Assembly (NCBI RefSeq): GCF_002285415.1
Contig: NZ_NSBU01000007.1
Location: 1,450,583 to 1,514,582 of the forward strand
Source of the DNA: Actibacterium pelagium
GTDB taxonomy: Bacteria > Pseudomonadota > Alphaproteobacteria > Rhodobacterales > Rhodobacteraceae
Reading direction: 5' to 3'
DNA length: 64,000 nucleotides
Shown one piece after another: positions 17,355 to 25,848 of this stretch (position 1 is the first letter of the stretch; the number at the start of each line of letters is the position of its first letter). Position numbers and translations under genes: made by a program. The notes below the pieces were generated by a model that made no database searches, was not told the DNA's origin, and was given only the letters and a program-made list of their open reading frames with translations.

Positions 17355-18898
17355 TGCGCCCGATCCGGCTGATCCAGGGGTTCCTGACCGTCGGGGTCTG
17401 GACTTTGGCAAGCCGTATCTTGGGATTTGTACGCGATATCATGATCGCGGCCTTTCTGGGCTCTGGCCCGGTGGCCGAGGCCTTCCTGATCGCCTTTTCG
17501 TTACCCAACATGTTCCGCCGGTTCTTCGCCGAAGGGGCTTTCAACATGGCCTTTGTGCCGATGTTCTCGAAGAAACTGGAAGGCGGCGAAGACGCCGAAG
17601 GCTTCGCGCGCGAGGCCTTTACCGGACTGGCGACGGTTCTGATTGCGTTCACCGTGTTGGCCATGTTCGCAATGCCTTGGCTGGTTCTGGCCATGGCCGG
17701 CGGGTTCCTGAACGACAGCCGATATGATCTGGCAGTCGATTTCGGCCGGATCGCGTTTCCCTATATCCTTTTCATCTCTCTCGCTGCCCTGCTGTCGGGC
17801 GTTCTGAACGCAACGGGGCGGTTCGTGGCAGCCGCCGCGGCGCCCGTGTTGCTGAACGTTCTATTTATCAGTGCGATGGTTCTGGGGCGGGCCTTGGGCT
17901 GGCCAGTGGGGCAGACGCTGGCGTGGACCGTTCCGATTGCCGGCATTGCGCAGATGGCTTTGGTCTGGATCGCCGCCAAACGCGCGGGGTTCCGCATAAC
18001 TCTGCAGCGCCCGCGCATGACGCCCGAGTTGAAACGCCTTGCCATCATCGCAGCCCCCGCTGCCCTTGCCGGAGGTGTCGTGCAGGTGAACCTGCTGATC
18101 GGGCGGCAAGTGGCCAGCTTCTTTGACGGCGCGATCGCGTGGCTGAACTATGCAGACCGCCTGTACCAGCTGCCCTTGGGCGTGGTCGGGATCGCCATTG
18201 GCGTAGTCTTGCTGCCCGACCTGTCGCGCAAGCTGCGTGCCGGGGATACCGCAGGCGGTCAGGCTGCCCTATCCCGCGCGGCTGAGCTGTCGCTTGCCCT
18301 GACCATTCCCGCCTCTGTCGCCTTGATTGCCATTCCCGGCGCCTTGGTTGGCGTGTTGTTCCAACGCGGCGCGTTCGGCCCGGAAGACACCGCCGCGACG
18401 GCTCTTGCGCTTGGCATCTATGGGCTTGGCCTGCCCGCTTTTGTGATCCAGAAAGTGCTTCAACCCCTTTACTTCGCACGCGAAGACACCCGCAGCCCGT
18501 TCCGCTATGCCCTCGTCGCCATGGTGGTGAATGCTGTGCTGGCCATCGGGCTGGCCCCGATGATCGGCTATCTGGCTGCGGCTTGGGGCACCACGCTGTC
18601 TGCCTGGGGCATGGTCATTCTTCTGTGGCGCGGATCGCGTAACATGGGCCAAGAGGCAGAGCTTGATGCCCGCTTCTGGCAGCGGATCGGGCGGATCGTT
18701 CTGGCGTCTGTTTTGATGGGCGCGTTGCTTTACGCCGCCTCACTCGCACTGACGGGCTGGCTAGAGGCGAATACCATCCGATACGCAGCACTTGCTGCGT
18801 TGGTCGGGTTGGGATTGATCAGCTACGGCGTAATCGGTCAGCTGATTGGCGCGTTCAGACTGTCAGATATGAAGGCCGAACTGCGTCGATCGAACTAA
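17354..18898 (+). CDS. murJ: Lipid II flippase MurJ
   Basis: A 514-residue MOP-superfamily membrane protein with about 14 hydrophobic segments. It begins 'LIQGFLTVGVWTLASRILGFVRDIMIAAFLGSGPVAEAFLIAFSLPNMFRRFFAEGAFNMAFVPMF', the hallmark MurJ/MviN N-terminus. It translocates lipid II across the inner membrane for peptidoglycan synthesis. The ATG shares its A with the glnD TGA stop, implying coupled translation. A glnD-murJ pairing is common in Alphaproteobacteria. Confidence 0.96.
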   Translation: MRPIRLIQGFLTVGVWTLASRILGFVRDIMIAAFLGSGPVAEAFLIAFSLPNMFRRFFAEGAFNMAFVPMFSKKLEGGEDAEGFAREAFTGLATVLIAFTVLAMFAMPWLVLAMAGGFLNDSRYDLAVDFGRIAFPYILFISLAALLSGVLNATGRFVAAAAAPVLLNVLFISAMVLGRALGWPVGQTLAWTVPIAGIAQMALVWIAAKRAGFRITLQRPRMTPELKRLAIIAAPAALAGGVVQVNLLIGRQVASFFDGAIAWLNYADRLYQLPLGVVGIAIGVVLLPDLSRKLRAGDTAGGQAALSRAAELSLALTIPASVALIAIPGALVGVLFQRGAFGPEDTAATALALGIYGLGLPAFVIQKVLQPLYFAREDTRSPFRYALVAMVVNAVLAIGLAPMIGYLAAAWGTTLSAWGMVILLWRGSRNMGQEAELDARFWQRIGRIVLASVLMGALLYAASLALTGWLEANTIRYAALAALVGLGLISYGVIGQLIGAFRLSDMKAELRRSN

Positions 18899-18925
18899 GC
18901 CCGAAAAGCAGCCGCACAGTAATCG

Positions 18926-19612
18926 TCAACGTTGCCGCAGCTTCCCCATCACGCGGTTCCAACCCCCCGGGCTGACCACGAACGACAGCAGAAACCCCGC
19001 GGCGAACCCTGCTATGTCGGCGATCCAATCATTCGCCCCACCAAAGAAGATGTTGAAGAACAGCTGGATGCCCATCAGGAAGGCGATGAAGGTAAAGGCG
19101 CTCATCTTGTTCTCTCCCATGTTGCCAAGCGCCACCCACAGGATGAACGTATAGGCGCCGATCAGCGCATAGGCGCCGGGAAACGCGCCAACCAACGGCA
19201 CGTTGTCATCCAGAACCAGCCCATAGGCCACTGCTCCAGCCACGATCCCTGTCCAGAAGACCGCAAGGACTGCGGCAAAGCTGAAGATCTCTCCGACCAT
19301 CTTGCCAAGCGCTAGGATAAAGACCACCACGAACAGGATGTGGGTGAAGCTGACATGCAGGAACGCATAGCTGACGAAGCGCAGCATATGTTCAGGTGGG
19401 AATACCCCATTGGCCAGCATCCAGTCGAAAATCCGGCCACTGAAGGCGAAATCCTGTAGTGCTTCAAGCCGCCAGCCAATGCCGCCGGGCCCGCCAATGA
19501 TGCCGCGATCAGCAAGCTGGAACATCGCCTCGACGGCGATGATCGGCAGCGTCAGAAACCACACCACGGGCGGCAAAGGGTTCAGCGGAGGGGCATTCGG
19601 ATCCTGATACAT
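18926..19612 (-). CDS. Rhomboid-fold membrane protein lacking the catalytic Ser and His
   Basis: A 228-residue protein with about six membrane segments and clear rhomboid landmarks: '[34 protein letters not shown]' (helices 1-2 with the L1 region), 'GAYALIGAY' (helix 4) and '[10 protein letters not shown]' (helix 6). Active rhomboids carry GxSG in helix 4 and a His in the AHxxGxxxG motif of helix 6. Here the corresponding segments read GAFPG and ADIAG, so both the Ser and the His are absent. It is probably a pseudoprotease that binds membrane proteins. The ATG at 19612 (MYQDPN) is preferred over the longer frame from 19759, which runs into trpS. Its 5' end lies 76 bp from the divergent trpS start. 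Confidence 0.82.
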   Translation of the reverse strand: MYQDPNAPPLNPLPPVVWFLTLPIIAVEAMFQLADRGIIGGPGGIGWRLEALQDFAFSGRIFDWMLANGVFPPEHMLRFVSYAFLHVSFTHILFVVVFILALGKMVGEIFSFAAVLAVFWTGIVAGAVAYGLVLDDNVPLVGAFPGAYALIGAYTFILWVALGNMGENKMSAFTFIAFLMGIQLFFNIFFGGANDWIADIAGFAAGFLLSFVVSPGGWNRVMGKLRQR

Positions 19613-19688
19613 GTCGGGCCTTTGGTTGACGGGCGTTCCCCCCGTGGGTAAGCGAGCGAGAGGAAAAATTCCAGACGGAGCATTCGAC

Positions 19689-20711
19689 ATGGCCGATGTC
19701 ACCCATACCCCCCGTGTCTTTTCCGGCATCAAGCCGTCGGGCGGGCTGACCCTTGGCAACTATCTTGGCGCGATCAAGAAGTTTGTCCAAACCCAAGACA
19801 GCGAGATGGAGACCATCTATTGCGTTGTGGACCTGCACGCTGTCACCGTCTGGCAAGACCCGGCTGATCTGACCCATGCGACCCGCGAAGTGGCGGCTGG
19901 CTATCTGGCCTCGGGTCTGGATCCGGCCAAGTCGATCCTGTTCAACCAGTCGCGCGTTTCTGGCCATGCAGAGCTTGGCTGGCTTTTCAACTGTGTCGCG
20001 CGGGTCGGTTGGATGAACCGCATGACCCAGTTCAAGGAAAAAGCCGGCAAGAACGCCGAGAAGCAGTCGCTTGGACTTTACGCCTATCCGTCGCTGATGG
20101 CGGCCGACATCCTGCTGTATCACGCGACGCACGTCCCCGTGGGCGAGGACCAGAAGCAGCACGTTGAACTGACCCGCGACATCGCATCGAAGTTCAACCA
20201 CGACTTCAAGGCCGAAGGCTTCTTCCCCCTGCCGGAACCGGTGATTGAAGGCCCCGCCACCCGTGTCATGAACCTGCGCGACGGCACCAAGAAGATGTCG
20301 AAGTCCGGCGAAAGCGACATGGAACGTATCAACATGACCGATGACGCCGACAAGATCGCCAAGAAGTTCCGCAAGGCGCGCACCGACCCGGATGCCCTGC
20401 CCGATAACTATGAGGGTCTGAAGGACCGCCCCGAGGCACGCAACCTTGTCGACATCTACGCGGCCCTGTCCGATACCACGGCTGAAGCGGTCATCACCGA
20501 ATACGCAGGCGCAGGCTGGGGTCAGTTCAAACCCGCCCTCGCAGATCTTGCCGTGGACAAGCTGGCACCGATTTCCGAGGAAATGGCCCGACTGATGGCC
20601 GACCCGGCCGAGATCGACCGGACGCTGGCGGCAGGCGCCGACCGCGCCCGCGAAATCGCCGAGCCTATCCTGTCGAAAACCTTCGACATCATGGGCTTTG
20701 TCCGCGGGTAA
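19689..20711 (+). CDS. trpS: Tryptophanyl-tRNA synthetase
   Basis: A 340-residue class Ic aminoacyl-tRNA synthetase that charges tRNA-Trp. The N-terminal '[25 protein letters not shown]' holds the HIGH-equivalent TLGN motif, and '[13 protein letters not shown]' is the KMSKS loop. '[18 protein letters not shown]' is also typical. The open frame begins at 19611, but the ATG at 19689 ([13 protein letters not shown]) gives the family N-terminus. It is followed by a strong intrinsic terminator, so it is probably monocistronic. Confidence 0.97.
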   Translation: MADVTHTPRVFSGIKPSGGLTLGNYLGAIKKFVQTQDSEMETIYCVVDLHAVTVWQDPADLTHATREVAAGYLASGLDPAKSILFNQSRVSGHAELGWLFNCVARVGWMNRMTQFKEKAGKNAEKQSLGLYAYPSLMAADILLYHATHVPVGEDQKQHVELTRDIASKFNHDFKAEGFFPLPEPVIEGPATRVMNLRDGTKKMSKSGESDMERINMTDDADKIAKKFRKARTDPDALPDNYEGLKDRPEARNLVDIYAALSDTTAEAVITEYAGAGWGQFKPALADLAVDKLAPISEEMARLMADPAEIDRTLAAGADRAREIAEPILSKTFDIMGFVRG

Positions 20712-20733
20712 ACTGTTTTAAAAGATCAAGGTC

Positions 20734-20762
20734 AAAGGGGTCCCATTTGGGACCCCTTTTCC
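20734..20762 (+). terminator. Rho-independent terminator of trpS
   Basis: The perfect 8-bp stem GGGGTCCC/GGGACCCC (20737-20744 and 20749-20756) with an ATTT loop is extended by AAA/TTT pairs and followed by a T run. It lies 23 bp after the trpS stop. Confidence 0.9.
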
Positions 20763-20873
20763 GTCTGAAAAGGGGCAAACACGCTGTTGATGTGTATCAA
20801 CGCCGTTATTCGCGTTGCATGGAATACTTTTGGAATGCCGTAAGCCAAACGGTGCAAAAGGGGGGAAATTTAA

Positions 20874-21422
20874 ATGACTACTATTGGAACGAACGCCCTA
20901 CGCGGAGCTGCCATCTGCCTTGTCGTCAGCGCTTGTGCTGCACCTGCTGAAAAAACCGCGATGGTGCCGACAGAGATCTCATTGGTCTCAGCGTCCAGCC
21001 CTTACCGGGCGAACGTCAAAAAGGTTGACACTTATGGGGGGCAGGAAACCAACCCGATGTTGATGTCGCAGATTTCAGCAGACGACTTCAAAGTCGCGCT
21101 GACTGATGCGCTCAAAGCTGCGGGTATCCTGAATCCATCCGGTCGATACGCGGTTCGCGCCGATATCCTTAGCCTTAAGCAACCCATGTTCGGGACCAGC
21201 CTGAAAGTGGAAATGACGGTACGCTACAACGTCATCGATTCAAACGACCGCATTCGTTTGGACCGCACGATCGAGTCTGTCTACACAGCGGCTTTCTCTG
21301 AATCTCTGATTGGTGTCGAACGCCTACGGAAAGCCAATGAAGGAGCGGCTCGCGACAATATTGCCCGCTTCCTGCGTGTTCTCGGCTCCGCTGCCACTGG
21401 CGGCGTCGCCGTCACGTCTTAA
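20874..21422 (+). CDS. Small lipoprotein of unknown function
   Basis: A 182-residue protein with a lipoprotein signal: 'GAAICLVVSACAAP' has lipobox VSAC with the Cys near residue 21. I do not recognise the mature part. It contains a segment 'SADDFKVALTDALKAAGIL' followed by a beta-rich region 'YAVRADILSLKQPMFGTSLKVEMTVRYNVID', a pattern found in small outer-membrane-associated lipoproteins, and it ends in a long helix. A purine-rich GGGGGA ribosome binding site precedes the ATG. It is flanked by terminators on both sides, so it is its own transcription unit. Confidence 0.75.
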   Translation: MTTIGTNALRGAAICLVVSACAAPAEKTAMVPTEISLVSASSPYRANVKKVDTYGGQETNPMLMSQISADDFKVALTDALKAAGILNPSGRYAVRADILSLKQPMFGTSLKVEMTVRYNVIDSNDRIRLDRTIESVYTAAFSESLIGVERLRKANEGAARDNIARFLRVLGSAATGGVAVTS

Positions 21423-21437
21423 TATTCTGAAGCAGTA

Positions 21438-21464
21438 AAAAGGGCCCCGGTCGGGGCCCTTTGT
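21438..21464. terminator. Intrinsic terminator after the lipoprotein gene, possibly bidirectional
   Basis: The GC-perfect stem AAGGGCCCC/GGGGCCCTT has a GGTC loop, with an A run on the left and Ts on the right. It sits between the end of the plus-strand lipoprotein gene and the end of the minus-strand yghU gene, so it can serve both. Confidence 0.87.
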
Positions 21465-21472
21465 CTTTCGGT

Positions 21473-22327
21473 TTAAGCCGCTTTGGGGCGGTCGAAATCA
21501 GAAGCCGAATGTCGTTCGGGCAACTGTTCCTCTGGCGCGCCCCAAGACCGGTTGACCATCCGAGCACGGTACGCGGCTGGCCGCGCATCGATGGCTTTGG
21601 CCCAGCGCACGACATTCGTGTAGCTTTCGACGTCCAGGAACTCTGCTGCATCGTAAAGACGCCCCAGCACCAGACCACCATACCACGGCCAGATCGCCAT
21701 ATCCGCGATCGAATAGTCGTCACCGGCAATGAACTCTCGTTCGGCTAAAACCTTGTCCAGCACGTCCAACTGGCGCTTGGTCTCCATCGCATAACGGTCG
21801 ATCGGGTATTCCATCTTTTCGGGCGCGTAGGAATAGAAATGGCCAAACCCACCCCCAAGGAACGGCGCACTGCCCATCTGCCAGAAGAGCCAGTTCATCA
21901 CCTCTGTCCGCGCGGCCCCCTGTTTCGGAAGGAAGGCCCCGAACTTCTCGGCCAGATGCATCAGGATCGAGCCGCTTTCAAAGACGTTCAGCGGCGCATC
22001 GCCCGTGTGATCCACAAGCGCCGGAATTTTCGAGTTCGGATTGATTTCGACAAACCCCGACCCAAACTGGTCCCCGTCACCGATCTTGATCAGCCAAGCG
22101 TCGTATTCCGCGTCAAACCCTGCCTCTAGCAGTTCTTCGAACATCAAGGTGACCTTCACCCCATTTGGCGTTGCCATCGAATACAGTTGATAGGGATGAT
22201 CACCCACGGGCAATTCTTTCTCCTCACGCGCGCCAGAAATGGGGCGATTGATCGAGGCGAATGTACCGCCGTTCTCGGCTTCCCAAGCCCATACGCGGGG
22301 TGGAGTGTACGATGGTTGATCAGTCAT
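21473..22327 (-). CDS. yghU: YghU-type glutathione S-transferase / disulfide-bond reductase
   Basis: A 284-residue protein that follows E. coli YghU closely from memory: 'GGTFASINRPISG', 'LPVGDHPYQLYSMATPNGVKVTLMFEELL', 'YDAWLIKIGDGDQFGSGFVEINPNSKIPAL', 'NVFESGSILMHLAEKFG' and 'WLFWQMGSAPFLGGGFGHFY'. Family members bind two glutathiones and reduce disulfides. The frame is open to 22414, but the ATG at 22327 (MTDQPSYTPPRVW) matches the family N-terminus. It is divergent from the universal stress gene across 223 bp in which I see no further gene. Confidence 0.95.
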   Translation of the reverse strand: MTDQPSYTPPRVWAWEAENGGTFASINRPISGAREEKELPVGDHPYQLYSMATPNGVKVTLMFEELLEAGFDAEYDAWLIKIGDGDQFGSGFVEINPNSKIPALVDHTGDAPLNVFESGSILMHLAEKFGAFLPKQGAARTEVMNWLFWQMGSAPFLGGGFGHFYSYAPEKMEYPIDRYAMETKRQLDVLDKVLAEREFIAGDDYSIADMAIWPWYGGLVLGRLYDAAEFLDVESYTNVVRWAKAIDARPAAYRARMVNRSWGAPEEQLPERHSASDFDRPKAA

Positions 22328-22550
22328 TAAAGTCGTCCTTGCAAATCTTCCCGGCACACTTAACTTCTGATCGCTGGCGATCAACTGGGCAGTCATGGAC
22401 ATGATTGTGTGCAAATTCGCGCAATCACATTTCTGCGCAGTCGGACAGCTAAATCGGCTCTGCCCCGGCCCGCGCTAAGCTCGCTCGGCCCCCGAATTTG
22501 GTTGCCTGTCCCCAACCCTTCCGTCATGATCTCGCGAAGGGAGAAAACTG

Positions 22551-23006
22551 ATGCGCAAGTTTCTAGTGGTTCTTGATGAAAGCCGTGAATGCCTGAACGC
22601 GATGCGGTTCGCGGCAATGCGTGCCAGTCACACAGGTGGCGGCGTGACAGTCCTGTCGGTGATCCCCCCGGATGAATTCAACCACTGGATCGGCGTTGGC
22701 GACATCATGCGTGAAGAGGCGCGTGAACGGATCATCGTTCACTTTGAAGTCTTCGCAAAATGGATGCGCGACCGTCAGAACATCGAACCCGAGTTGGTGA
22801 TCCGCGAAGGCGAGCCCGTCCAAGAAATCATCAAACAGGTCAATGAAGACCCAGAGATTGGCGTACTGGTTCTTGGCGCTGGCACAGATAAGCGCGGCCC
22901 GGGTCCACTGGTCACGCAATTGTCCAAGAATTCAGGCTCTTTGCCGGTGCCCATCACGATTGTGCCGGGCGACATGTCAAAGGACCGTCTGGAAGCGATT
23001 ACCTGA
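22551..23006 (+). CDS. Universal stress protein (UspA family)
   Basis: A 151-residue single Usp domain. It begins 'KFLVVLDESRECLNAMRFAAMRASHTGGGVTVLSVIPP' and contains 'IREGEPVQEIIKQVNEDPEIGVLVLGAGTDKRGPGPLVTQL', followed by 'LPVPITIVPGDM'. The phosphate-binding loop G-x2-G-x9-G(S/T) is only partly recognisable ('GAGTDKRGPG'), so nucleotide binding is uncertain. UspA proteins generally accumulate under growth arrest. It lies just upstream of the nfu gene, but the 117-bp gap has its own promoter-like elements. Confidence 0.88.
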   Translation: MRKFLVVLDESRECLNAMRFAAMRASHTGGGVTVLSVIPPDEFNHWIGVGDIMREEARERIIVHFEVFAKWMRDRQNIEPELVIREGEPVQEIIKQVNEDPEIGVLVLGAGTDKRGPGPLVTQLSKNSGSLPVPITIVPGDMSKDRLEAIT

Positions 23007-23050
23007 TCCCGGCACGTCCGACGAAGCGTAATCTCACCTGCCCAAAGCTT

Positions 23051-23067
23051 TTTAGAATCATTCCAAT
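23051..23067. promoter_or_regulatory. Candidate Irr/ICE iron-control box upstream of nfu
   Basis: TTTAGAATCATTCCAAT matches 12 of 14 arm positions of the palindromic iron-control element TTTAGAA-N3-TTCTAAA bound by Irr in Alphaproteobacteria. It ends 2 bp before a TTGACA (23070-23075), which could be the -35 of the nfu promoter with a weak -10 near 23095 (TATCAA). A regulator bound there would sit next to polymerase. The call is based on a remembered consensus. Confidence 0.45.
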
Positions 23068-23123
23068 CATTGACACTTGGCCATCAAAGGCGCATATCAA
23101 AAACCTAATTATTGGAGGTCGCC

Positions 23124-23687
23124 ATGTTCATTCAGACTGAATCCACGCCGAACCCGGCGACATTGAAATTCCTGCCCGGCCAAACCGTGCTTGAGGCGGG
23201 CACTGCCGACTTCCCAACTGCCGAGGCGGCCGAGGCCTCTCCGCTGGCGACGCGCCTGTTTGGCGTGGCGGGTGTGACCGGCGTTTTCTTCGGCAGCGAT
23301 TTCGTCACAGTGACCAAAGCCGAAGACAGCGCGTGGGAGCATCTGAAGCCCGCCCTTCTTGGCGCGATCATGGAACACTTCCAGTCCGGCCAGCCGGTGA
23401 TGGAAGGCGAGGCGACCGCTCCGGCAGGCCATGCCGATCACGACGGCCCGGATGCCGAGATCGTCAAGCAGATCAAAGAGCTTCTGGACACGCGCGTGCG
23501 TCCGGCTGTGGCACAGGACGGTGGCGACATCACTTTCCACGGCTTTGAACGCGGCGTCGTGTACCTGCACATGCAAGGAGCCTGCGCGGGCTGCCCGTCC
23601 TCGACCCTGACCCTGAAGATGGGCATCGAGAACCTGCTGCGCCACTACATCCCCGAAGTGACCGAGGTTCGCCCCGTTGCCGCCTAA
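23124..23687 (+). CDS. Nfu/NifU-type iron-sulfur cluster scaffold or carrier
   Basis: A 187-residue protein with an N-terminal Nfu_N domain ('MFIQTESTPNPATLKFLPGQTV', about 1-90) and a C-terminal NifU-like domain ('IKELLDTRVRPAVAQDGGDITFHGFERGVVYLHMQGACAGCPSSTLTLKMGIENLLRHYIPEV') carrying the CxxC cluster ligands in CAGC. It delivers Fe-S clusters to target proteins. The ATG at 23124 is preferred over TTG at 23112 because GGAGG (23114-23118) is well placed for it. Its end overlaps tsaB by 11 bp. Confidence 0.95.
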   Translation: MFIQTESTPNPATLKFLPGQTVLEAGTADFPTAEAAEASPLATRLFGVAGVTGVFFGSDFVTVTKAEDSAWEHLKPALLGAIMEHFQSGQPVMEGEATAPAGHADHDGPDAEIVKQIKELLDTRVRPAVAQDGGDITFHGFERGVVYLHMQGACAGCPSSTLTLKMGIENLLRHYIPEVTEVRPVAA

Positions 23688-24261
23688 GCCAACCGTTCTG
23701 GCCTTTGATACATCGGCGGCGCATTGCGCCGCCGCTTTGCTATGCGGGGACGACATTCTGGCCAGCCGCCACGAAGAGATGGGGCGCGGACAAGCCGAAC
23801 GGCTGATGCCTCTTCTGGAAGAAGTGCTGGCCGAGGCAGGAAAGACGTGGGCGGACCTCGACAAGATCGGCGTCGGCATTGGCCCCGGCAATTTCACCGG
23901 TATCCGCATTTCTGTCAGCACTGCACGCGGGTTGGCCTTGGGGCTGAAGATCCCTGCGGTTGGCATCTCGCTGTTTGAGACCACAAGAAACCTGTCGAAC
24001 TGGGCGCAAACCGCCGTCCCTGCCCCGCGCGATCAGGCTTATTTCCTTGATCCCGATAAGATGCTCGGCCCGGTTTTGTGCGATGCGGGCTCTTTGACCG
24101 CTGTTGCCCTGTCGACGGACCACACCCCAGAGGCGCATGTCCAGATGATTGCGCGCCTCGCCGCAGACGCCCCGGCCGATGCACCGCGTCCCGCGCCGCT
24201 TTATGTTCGTCCAGCAGACGCCAAGCCCCCCTCGGACCCGCCGCCAGTCATCCTGTCATGA
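23677..24261 (+). CDS. tsaB: tRNA threonylcarbamoyladenosine biosynthesis protein TsaB
   Basis: A 194-residue ASKHA-fold protein that partners TsaD in making the universal t6A37 modification of ANN-decoding tRNAs. Diagnostic segments are 'VLAFDTSAAHCAAALL', 'ERLMPLLEEVLAEAGKTWADLDKIGVGIGPGNFTGIRISVSTARGLALGL'. The start is TTG at 23677, inside the end of nfu. TsaB is coupled by an ATGA overlap to rimI, a classic pairing because both act on the translation apparatus. Confidence 0.93.
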   Translation: MPPKPTVLAFDTSAAHCAAALLCGDDILASRHEEMGRGQAERLMPLLEEVLAEAGKTWADLDKIGVGIGPGNFTGIRISVSTARGLALGLKIPAVGISLFETTRNLSNWAQTAVPAPRDQAYFLDPDKMLGPVLCDAGSLTAVALSTDHTPEAHVQMIARLAADAPADAPRPAPLYVRPADAKPPSDPPPVILS

Positions 24262-24683
24262 CCCCCGACAGCCTTGCCAAGTTGCACGCCCGCGCATTCA
24301 CCATGCCGCGCCCTTGGACGACCAAGGAGTTCGCTGATCTTCTCGACAGTCCGCTAGTGTTCGTGACAGGCGATGAAACCTCTTTCGCCATGGGCCGCGT
24401 CATCGCGGATGAGGTCGAACTTTTGACCCTCGCGACCGACCCCGACCAACGCAGACAGGGGCTGGGAAAAGCCTGCCTTGAGGCGTTCGAAACCACTGCG
24501 CGGGACAGTGGTGCAAGGTCTGCCTTTCTGGAAGTTGCCGCGAACAATACCGCCGCCATCGCTCTTTATTCTGCGCAGGGGTATTCCCGGTCCGGCCTGC
24601 GTTCTGGATACTATCGATCCGGCACCGACCAACCGGTTGACGCAGTGATCATGATAAAGGCACTTTCCCCGCTCGTGCCGTAA
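24258..24683 (+). CDS. rimI: RimI-like GNAT N-acetyltransferase
   Basis: A 141-residue GNAT protein. The acetyl-CoA loop is 'LATDPDQRRQGLGKACLEAFE' (RRQGLG), followed by 'AFLEVAANNTAAIALYSAQGYSRSGLRSGYY', the typical RimI beta-5/alpha-4 region with the ligand Asn and Tyr. RimI acetylates the N-terminus of ribosomal protein S18. The longer open frame from 24078 lies within tsaB; the ATG at 24258 overlaps the tsaB stop and gives the standard length. Confidence 0.9.
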   Translation: MTPDSLAKLHARAFTMPRPWTTKEFADLLDSPLVFVTGDETSFAMGRVIADEVELLTLATDPDQRRQGLGKACLEAFETTARDSGARSAFLEVAANNTAAIALYSAQGYSRSGLRSGYYRSGTDQPVDAVIMIKALSPLVP

Positions 24684-24841
24684 GGTCACACGGGAATGCC
24701 CTCCTGAACTCTGCCCAAAACCCAAGAATCGGTTGACCACCTGCCCTCTGTAAGGCCTTAAATAGTTTATGATTTGACCTAATGGGCAAAAATGAGCCGG
24801 TTCACCGGCCGATTAAGCAAAACACCAACGGGAGCGTTTTC

Positions 24842-25846
24842 ATGAAACTTACTCACTTCTTCGCCAGCGCGACAGCTGTCGTAGCCCTGACCGCGGGCGC
24901 CGCTGTGGCCGAACCTGCGATCATTTACGATCTGGGCGGCAAGTTTGACAAATCCTTCAACGAAGCCGCCTACACCGGCGCGCAGCGTTGGGCCAACGAA
25001 ACTGGCGGCAAGTACCTGGAGATCGAGCTGTCTTCGGAAGCGCAGCGCGAACAGGCCCTGCGCCGTTTCGCCGAGCGTGGTGCAAACCCGATCATCACCA
25101 CCGGCTTTGCAATGGCCGATCCGGTCAACGAAGTGTCGGCAGACTATCCTGACACCACCTTCGTCAACATCGACGGCTGGATTCCTGAAATCCCGTCGAA
25201 CGTCGCGATGATCGCCTTCGAAGAGCACACCGGTTCCTATCTGGTCGGCATGATGGCCGCGATGAAATCGGAATCCGGCACCGTTGGCTTCATCGGCGGT
25301 ATGGATGTTCCGCTGATCCGTCACTTCGGTTGCGGTTATGCCCAGGGCGTAAAAGCCGTGAACCCCGACGCCACTATCATCGCCAACATGACCGGCACCA
25401 CGCCGACCGCATGGAACGACCCGGTGAAGGGCGGCGAGCTGGCCAAAGCACAAATCGCGCAAGGCGCTGACGTTGTTTATGCTGCTGCAGGCGGCACCGG
25501 CGTTGGTGTTCTGCAGGCCGCGGCTGACGAAGGCGTTTACTCGATCGGCGTCGACAAGAACCAGAACCACCTGCACCCTGGCAGCGTTCTGACCTCGATG
25601 CTGAAGCGCGTGGACGTAGCCGTCTATGACTCGCTGAAAGCAGGCGACGCCCTGACCGGCGGTTCGATGCAGGTTCTGGGTCTGGCCGAAGATGGCGTGG
25701 GCTATGCGATGGACGAAAACAACGCCTCGCTGGTTTCGGATGAAATGAAAGCCGCCGTCGAGGCCGCGAAGGCGAAAATCATTTCGGGCGAAATCGAAGT
25801 GACCGCCTACTACACCAACGACAGCTGCCCGGTTCTTGACTTCTAA
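24842..25846 (+). CDS. BMP-family ABC transporter substrate-binding protein (nucleoside-type)
   Basis: A 334-residue periplasmic binding protein with a cleavable signal ('FFASATAVVALTAGAAVA-EP') and no lipobox. The Bmp/PnrA fold shows in 'IIYDLGGKFDKSFNEAAYTGAQRW', 'ITTGFAMADPVNEV', 'GFIGGMDVPLIRHFGCGYAQGVKAVNP' and 'DVVYAAAGGTGVGVLQAA'. PnrA-type proteins bind purine nucleosides. It heads a four-gene ABC importer operon with 2-bp spacing to the ATPase. The upstream frame from 24782 is rejected because the ATG at 24842 follows GGAG and gives a good signal peptide. Confidence 0.92.
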   Translation: MKLTHFFASATAVVALTAGAAVAEPAIIYDLGGKFDKSFNEAAYTGAQRWANETGGKYLEIELSSEAQREQALRRFAERGANPIITTGFAMADPVNEVSADYPDTTFVNIDGWIPEIPSNVAMIAFEEHTGSYLVGMMAAMKSESGTVGFIGGMDVPLIRHFGCGYAQGVKAVNPDATIIANMTGTTPTAWNDPVKGGELAKAQIAQGADVVYAAAGGTGVGVLQAAADEGVYSIGVDKNQNHLHPGSVLTSMLKRVDVAVYDSLKAGDALTGGSMQVLGLAEDGVGYAMDENNASLVSDEMKAAVEAAKAKIISGEIEVTAYYTNDSCPVLDF

Positions 25847-25848
25847 TC

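Noticed and set aside
15999-17411. 470-residue minus-strand open frame inside glnD
   Set aside because: It lies opposite the HD and ACT domains of GlnD and has no ribosome binding site or family features.
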